Source: Clostridiaceae bacterium | GTDB lineage: Bacteria > Bacillota > Clostridia > Lachnospirales > Lachnospiraceae | Assembly (NCBI GenBank): GCA_018378255.1 | Contig: JAGZXV010000192.1 | Coordinates: forward strand, 1 to 10,928 | Direction of reading: 5' to 3' | Length of the DNA stretch: 10,928 bases | Notes under the pieces: model-generated | The model's database searches: none | What the model was told of the DNA's origin: nothing | What the model saw: the letters and a program-made list of their open reading frames with translations, nothing else | Position numbers and translations under genes: made by a program | Shown: positions 7,370 through 10,928 of the stretch, one piece after another | Numbering within the stretch: the stretch's first letter is position 1 | Layout: each line of letters opens with the position of its first letter

Positions 7370-7525
7370 TAATGTAAATCCCCAAGCTATTTACATCAAA
7401 TCTCCATGTCATATATTTAAAATCCCCCACATTAAAACCAAAATTCCATTTCAATCAAACGCTTGTTTCTCTTTCTCATCCTCTTTCCTCAAAATCTTTA
7501 TAATCCGCAGCGTACCCAGTACCCA

Positions 7526-7584
7526 GCCTGTAAGAAGGGAAAACCGATCCTGTCCTCCGCCCCAGGTTTTCCCTTCTTACAGGC
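7526..7584. repeat. Long inverted repeat, 20-bp arms with 19-nt loop
   Basis: GCCTGTAAGAAGGGAAAACC (7526-7545) is perfectly complementary to 7565-7584. The 19-nt loop (7546-7564) is C-rich on the plus strand. The flanking bases do not pair and no T tract follows on either side, so an ordinary terminator is unlikely. It could be a small non-autonomous element or a structured RNA lying downstream of tRNA-Gly(CCC). Confidence 0.6.
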
Positions 7585-7631
7585 GTAACTTCCGCCAATA
7601 CCCCAAATAAAGACTTCCAAGCAACAAAAAA

Positions 7632-7702
7632 AGCAGATAACGGGAATCGAACCCGCCTCCCCAGCTTGGGAAGCTGGTGTTCTACCGATGAACTATATCT
7701 GC
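7632..7702 (-). tRNA. tRNA-Gly (anticodon CCC)
   Basis: On the minus strand the acceptor strands GCAGATA and TATCTGC pair fully (7696-7702 with 7633-7639), with discriminator T. The anticodon stem CCAGC/GCTGG encloses TTCCCAA, giving anticodon CCC, which reads GGG glycine codons. The T arm GCGGG-TTCGATT-CCCGT is intact, and CCA is not encoded. A T run begins at the 3' end. It is a single tRNA transcribed away from the DUF554 gene. Confidence 0.95.
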
Positions 7703-7710
7703 ATGTTAAT

Positions 7711-7738
7711 AGTATAGCACTATTTCTTGTAAAATCAA
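7711..7738 (-). promoter_or_regulatory. Promoter of tRNA-Gly(CCC)
   Basis: On the minus strand TTGATT (7733-7738) and TATACT (7711-7716) are separated by 16 nt, and the -10 ends 8 nt before the tRNA. Both boxes match the sigma-A consensus well, and the distance suits a tRNA promoter. Confidence 0.65.
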
Positions 7739-7755
7739 GGATTTTGTACTATAAT
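7727..7755 (+). promoter_or_regulatory. Promoter of the DUF554 / sulfite reductase group
   Basis: TTGTAA (7727-7732) and a perfect TATAAT (7750-7755) are separated by 17 nt. Transcription would begin near 7762 and give a leader of about 26 nt with GGAGG at 7778-7782. The -35 box lies immediately beside the -35 of the opposing tRNA promoter, so the two promoters interleave. Confidence 0.7.
7731..7745. promoter_or_regulatory. Small dyad between divergent promoters
   Basis: AAAATC-AAG-GATTTT is a perfect 6-bp inverted repeat placed inside the spacer of the DUF554 promoter and over the -35 of the tRNA promoter. It could be an operator, but the arms are short and AT-rich. Confidence 0.25.
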
Positions 7756-7787
7756 ATCCTAGATTATGCAAAAAACGGGAGGAAGAG

Positions 7788-8528
7788 ATGGCTGGGATAG
7801 GGACATTGATTAATGTGACCGCAATTGTGGTTGGGACAACGTTAGGTTTACTGATTAAAGGCGGACTTCCTCAGCGCTTTCAGGATATTATTATGACAGC
7901 GGCCGGTCTGGTGACCACTTTTATCGGATTATCAGGGGCTTTGGCCGGATTGCTGACGATAGAAGGAAATGGGCTGGCCACACAGAATACCATGCTGATT
8001 ATAGGAGCGCTTTTTATAGGGGCGCTTCTTGGTGAATGGATTAATATTGAACAGAAGCTGGAATATGTGGGGGAGTGGTGCAGGTCCAAAATTTCTTCAC
8101 AGAACCAGGGGACAGGCACGTTTGTAGAGGGATTTGTGACCAGTTCCCTTTTGTTTTGCGTTGGCGCTATGGCTATTGTGGGGGCGCTGGAAGATGGTTT
8201 GAACCATAATTTCAGCACGCTTTTTGCAAAATCGGTGATTGACGGCGTGGTGGCTGTGGTATTTGCCGCCACATTAGGGATAGGTGTCTATTTGTCGGCG
8301 CTGGCGGTTTTTATCTATCAGGGGAGCATTACTGTGCTGGCCGGGATCATCAGGCCCTATCTGAGTGAAGGTGTGATTGGACAGATGTCCTGTGTGGGAT
8401 CGATTTTGATTTTTGCATTGGGGATCAATATGATATTTGATAAAAAACTAAAAATTGGAAATTTGCTCCCGGCAATGTTTATTCCATTGATTTATCAATT
8501 GATAATGCATTTATTGGGGATATTATAA
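7788..8528 (+). CDS. DUF554-family integral membrane protein
   Basis: This 246-residue membrane protein belongs to the DUF554 family (YdfK/YqgA-like), whose function is not established. About seven membrane segments are visible: near residues 3-24, 34-57, 68-85, 116-134, 145-164, 167-188 and 200-217, with a final hydrophobic segment at 225-245. The glycine-rich start (GIGTLINVTAIVVGTTLGLL) and the NLLPA motif near 225 are typical of the family. The ATG follows GGAGG by 5 nt and a consensus promoter by a short leader. It is the first gene of a same-direction group, 34 nt before the reductase gene. That suggests a link to sulfur or nitrogen oxyanions or products, which is inference only. Confidence 0.9.
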   Translation: MAGIGTLINVTAIVVGTTLGLLIKGGLPQRFQDIIMTAAGLVTTFIGLSGALAGLLTIEGNGLATQNTMLIIGALFIGALLGEWINIEQKLEYVGEWCRSKISSQNQGTGTFVEGFVTSSLLFCVGAMAIVGALEDGLNHNFSTLFAKSVIDGVVAVVFAATLGIGVYLSALAVFIYQGSITVLAGIIRPYLSEGVIGQMSCVGSILIFALGINMIFDKKLKIGNLLPAMFIPLIYQLIMHLLGIL

Positions 8529-8562
8529 CAGAAGAAAAAAGTTACTTAAAGGAGACCGATTG

Positions 8563-10107
8563 ATGAAGACAGAATATGCCCAGGAGTTTAAAGAGGAAAT
8601 TAACGCATTTAAGGAAATGACAGAACGGTTTTATAATCAGGAAATTACGGCTAAAGAATATAAAGGGTTTTCAGGACGATACGGAAGTTATGCCCAGAGA
8701 GGCGGGAATGCGAGTATGCTGCGTCTGAGAATGACTGGCGGCCGGATTACAAAAGATAAACTGAAATTTTTAACAGACTGTATGGAACAGTATAAAATTA
8801 CCAAGGTACACCTCACCACCTGTCAGACCATACAGCTTCATAATCTGGATGGGCTGACGGCCGGAGAGATTATGGTAAAGGCTGCCGACCATGATATAAT
8901 TACATGGGGCGGCGGAGGGGATTTTCCGCGGAATGTCATGGCATCCCCATTGTCCGGCGTGGAGCCGGGGGAATATTTTGATGTGATGCCTTATGCCCAG
9001 GCCGCTGCGGACTATCTGCTCAGTTTTATTAACAAGGTCAAGCTGCCGCGTAAGCTGAAGGTGGGATTTTCCAATTCAACGGCCAATGAGACCCATGCTA
9101 CGTTCCGGGATTTGGGATTTGTGGCTACGAAGGAGGGCAGGTTTGATGTATACAGCGCCGGCGGATTGGGAGCAAATCCGAGACCGGGCCTCTGTGTGGC
9201 GAAAGGGATCAGGCCGGAAAAGGTTCTTTATTATATAAAAGCGATGGTGGAAACATTTATCGCTTATGGAAATTATGAAAACAGGGCAAAAGCCAGAACC
9301 AGATATATGCAGATCACGTTGGGACAGAAAAAATATATTGCGGCTTACCGGGAGAAATTGGATGAAATATTGGAATCCGGTGAGGATCTGGATTTGAAGC
9401 TCATCGTTCATCCTGTGGATAAGACAGGAGATGGGAGCGTTATTTCGGACAGACGTATAATCAGTCAGAAACAGGAAGGGCTGTATACTGTTTGGTATCA
9501 TCCGGTGGGCGGAACTCCGGAACCGGAAAAATGGAAAGAAATCTATGAAGTGGTTAAGGATATGGATCAGGTGGAACTGAGATTATCTCCTGATGCGGAT
9601 CTCTATATCATCAACTGTACCGGGGATGAGGCAAGACAGGTGCTTGAAGTGACCTCAGACGGGGCCAGGGACTTATTTGAATCTTCCGTTGCCTGCATCG
9701 GAGCGTCGATCTGCCAGGTAGGAATCAGGGATTCCCAGAACCTGATGGCAGTGCTGACAAAGGAGATGAGGAAAATGGACTTTGGAGACGGCGTTCTGCC
9801 TAAAATCCATATATCCGGCTGTCCTTCCTCCTGCGGAACCCACCAGATCGGAACGCTTGGCTTCCATGGCGGAGTGAAATTGATTGATAAGGTTCCGGTT
9901 CCTGCATTTACCCTTCATGTAAATGGATGCCCGGAAGAGGGCAGGGAACGTTTCGGTGACAACTGGGGCGTGATTCTGGAAGAGGACATTCCTGCATTTT
10001 TGAAAGAAGTGGGAGAGGCGGTTTCCAGGGAAAGAACGACTTTTGAGAGATGGTTTACCGGACACAGGGATGAGTTAAAAACCATAGCCGGTAAATATTT
10101 GAAATAG
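8563..10107 (+). CDS. Siroheme / 4Fe-4S nitrite/sulfite reductase
   Basis: This 514-residue protein is predicted to carry out six-electron reduction of sulfite to sulfide (or nitrite to ammonia) in the cytoplasm, probably with ferredoxin as donor because no flavin domain is attached. The two-half architecture of the family is visible. The first half holds RGGNASMLRLRMTGGRIT and TCQTIQLHNL, and later KLKVGFSNS. The four cysteines that hold the iron-sulfur cluster bridged to siroheme are complete: C378-x5-C384 (ACIGASICQ) and C420-x3-C424 (SGCPSSCG). The ATG at 8563 is chosen because GGAG (8551-8554) lies 8 nt upstream; a TTG immediately before it would add one residue. It follows the DUF554 gene by 34 nt and precedes an aminotransferase by 25 nt. 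Siroheme synthesis genes are not in the window. Sulfite is preferred as substrate by context, not by any diagnostic residue I can name. Confidence 0.92.
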   Translation: MKTEYAQEFKEEINAFKEMTERFYNQEITAKEYKGFSGRYGSYAQRGGNASMLRLRMTGGRITKDKLKFLTDCMEQYKITKVHLTTCQTIQLHNLDGLTAGEIMVKAADHDIITWGGGGDFPRNVMASPLSGVEPGEYFDVMPYAQAAADYLLSFINKVKLPRKLKVGFSNSTANETHATFRDLGFVATKEGRFDVYSAGGLGANPRPGLCVAKGIRPEKVLYYIKAMVETFIAYGNYENRAKARTRYMQITLGQKKYIAAYREKLDEILESGEDLDLKLIVHPVDKTGDGSVISDRRIISQKQEGLYTVWYHPVGGTPEPEKWKEIYEVVKDMDQVELRLSPDADLYIINCTGDEARQVLEVTSDGARDLFESSVACIGASICQVGIRDSQNLMAVLTKEMRKMDFGDGVLPKIHISGCPSSCGTHQIGTLGFHGGVKLIDKVPVPAFTLHVNGCPEEGRERFGDNWGVILEEDIPAFLKEVGEAVSRERTTFERWFTGHRDELKTIAGKYLK

Positions 10108-10132
10108 GGTTTTAAGGATGGAGGATGAGTAA

Positions 10133-10928
10133 ATGCAGTTTGCAAAGCGTATGGACCGTTTTGGAGAAGGGATATTTTCGAAATTGCTGGAAATAAAGAG
10201 GCAAAAACAGGAACAGGGTGAGCGCGTAACGGATTTGAGCGTAGGCGCGCCAAACATTCCTCCTGCAAGGCATATAAGGGAGGCACTTTGCCAGGCGGCT
10301 GCCAGGGAAGATAACTATATCTATGCGATTAATGATCAAAGTGATCTGATGGAGGCGGTGGCCTTGTGGTACAGGAACCGTTACCAGGTGGAGCTGGATC
10401 CTAAAACAGAGATTTGTTCTCTGCTGGGTTCCCAGGAAGGGCTGGCCCACATCGCGATGACCATTGTAGATGAAGGAGATCTGGTGCTGGTGCCGGATCC
10501 CGGTTATCCTATTTTCGGAATCGGCCCCTCCCTTGCGGGCGCGGTTCTGGAAACCTATCCTCTGACGGAAGAGAACGGCTATGTGCCGGATCTGGAGGCG
10601 CTTTCCAAAGCGGCGGACCGGGCGAAGTTCATGATCGTTTCCTATCCCATGAATCCGATCTGCAAATGCGCGCCGGAGGGATTCTATGAGAGGCTGGTGC
10701 GGTGGGCGGCAGAGCACAATCTGGTGCTCATCCATGACAACGCCTATTCGGATATCATTTTCGACGGAAGGCGGGGAGGCTCCATTCTGGCGGTACCCGG
10801 TGCGAAAGAGGTCTGCGTGGAATTTTTCTCCCTGTCCAAGACCTATAACTATACCGGGGCGCGGATGAGCTTTCTGGTGGGGAACCGGGAAATCATCGCC
10901 GGCTTCAAAAGACTCCGCTCCCAGATCG
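10133..10928 (+). CDS. PLP-dependent class I/II aminotransferase (5' part)
   Basis: The first 265 codons are present, and the gene runs off the window end. It is a cytoplasmic fold-type I PLP enzyme that moves amino groups. Signs are DLSVGAPNIPP near residue 34, the GSQEGLAH cofactor-phosphate region, VPDPGYPIF, SYPMNPICKCAP (N174, P175) where most relatives read NPTG, IHDNAYSDIIF with D202 and Y205 contacting the ring, and SLSKTYNYTGAR with the Schiff-base lysine K236. The style recalls LL-diaminopimelate aminotransferase-like and related clostridial enzymes, but the substrate cannot be fixed. The ATG has GGAGG 8 nt upstream and lies 25 nt after the reductase stop, so the two are probably co-transcribed. 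The visible 3' part is richer in G+C (about 55% over the last 128 nt by hand count) than most of the window. Confidence 0.9.
   Translation, partial: MQFAKRMDRFGEGIFSKLLEIKRQKQEQGERVTDLSVGAPNIPPARHIREALCQAAAREDNYIYAINDQSDLMEAVALWYRNRYQVELDPKTEICSLLGSQEGLAHIAMTIVDEGDLVLVPDPGYPIFGIGPSLAGAVLETYPLTEENGYVPDLEALSKAADRAKFMIVSYPMNPICKCAPEGFYERLVRWAAEHNLVLIHDNAYSDIIFDGRRGGSILAVPGAKEVCVEFFSLSKTYNYTGARMSFLVGNREIIAGFKRLRSQI

Larger units (their letters stand above)
7228..7631. other. Gene-free spacer with repeats
   Basis: No convincing gene is seen on either strand. The first 100 nt contain a G-rich then pyrimidine-rich tract resembling a decayed repeat, followed by a perfect palindrome (7334-7369). A strongly G-poor stretch (about 7370-7500) comes next, then a long inverted repeat (7526-7584), and the spacer ends at the minus-strand tRNA. 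On the minus strand a frame is open for 41 codons (7454-7576) without any ATG. A run of seven A (7626-7632) is the T tract that directly follows the tRNA on the minus strand. Confidence 0.6.

Noticed and set aside
7632..7702. tRNA-Gly(CCC) as the attachment site of an integrated element
   Set aside because: No integrase gene and no repeated copy of the tRNA 3' end was seen in the window.
8560..8562. TTG as start codon of the reductase
   Set aside because: The adjacent ATG at 8563 has optimal spacing from GGAG and is the stronger start.
10118..10132. Four-codon ORF (ATG GAG GAT GAG TAA) abutting the aminotransferase ATG
   Set aside because: The bases are better explained as the GGAGG ribosome site of the aminotransferase; no leader-peptide features are seen.
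10112..10735. Minus-strand frame of 207 codons opposite the aminotransferase
   Set aside because: The plus strand encodes a clear PLP enzyme with all key motifs; the antisense frame is a by-product of its codon use.

Overview
The window looks like chromosomal DNA from a low-to-mid GC Firmicute, most likely a gut-type clostridium (Lachnospiraceae-like). This is judged from strong AGGAGG-type ribosome binding sites, consensus sigma-A promoters, tRNA genes without an encoded CCA, T-rich intrinsic terminators and the overall style of the proteins. The genus cannot be fixed from the sequence alone. There is no sign of a phage, an insertion sequence with a transposase, or a CRISPR array.

Layout. 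Positions 1-206 hold a tRNA-Pro(UGG) / tRNA-Gly(GCC) pair ending in a clear terminator. A small 88-residue gene of unknown function follows on the minus strand (349-615). An AT-rich control region (616-915) then separates it from a five-gene plus-strand cluster (916-7227): a MatC-like dicarboxylate carrier, a large CehA/McbA-type PHP metallohydrolase, two consecutive LysR regulators and a malic enzyme. Gaps inside this cluster are 19-55 nt. Positions 7228-7631 contain no gene but hold two striking inverted repeats (a perfect 36-nt palindrome and a 20-bp stem with a 19-nt loop) and a possible decayed repeat element. A lone tRNA-Gly(CCC) on the minus strand (7632-7702) is transcribed divergently from a second plus-strand group (7788 to the window end): a DUF554 membrane protein, a siroheme/4Fe-4S nitrite/sulfite reductase and the first 265 codons of a PLP aminotransferase.

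How the genes may work together. The first cluster reads as a substrate-responsive catabolic unit. The carrier would bring in an organic acid, the cytoplasmic metallohydrolase would cut an ester, amide or similar bond, and the malic enzyme would turn malate into pyruvate, CO2 and NAD(P)H, under control of one or both LysR proteins. The pairing of a CehA/McbA hydrolase with a MatC carrier and a malic enzyme is the most original part of the window. The substrate is unknown, and the link between the hydrolase and malate is inference from gene order. The second group looks like a short operon for reduction of sulfite (or nitrite), with a membrane protein and an aminotransferase whose roles in it are unknown.
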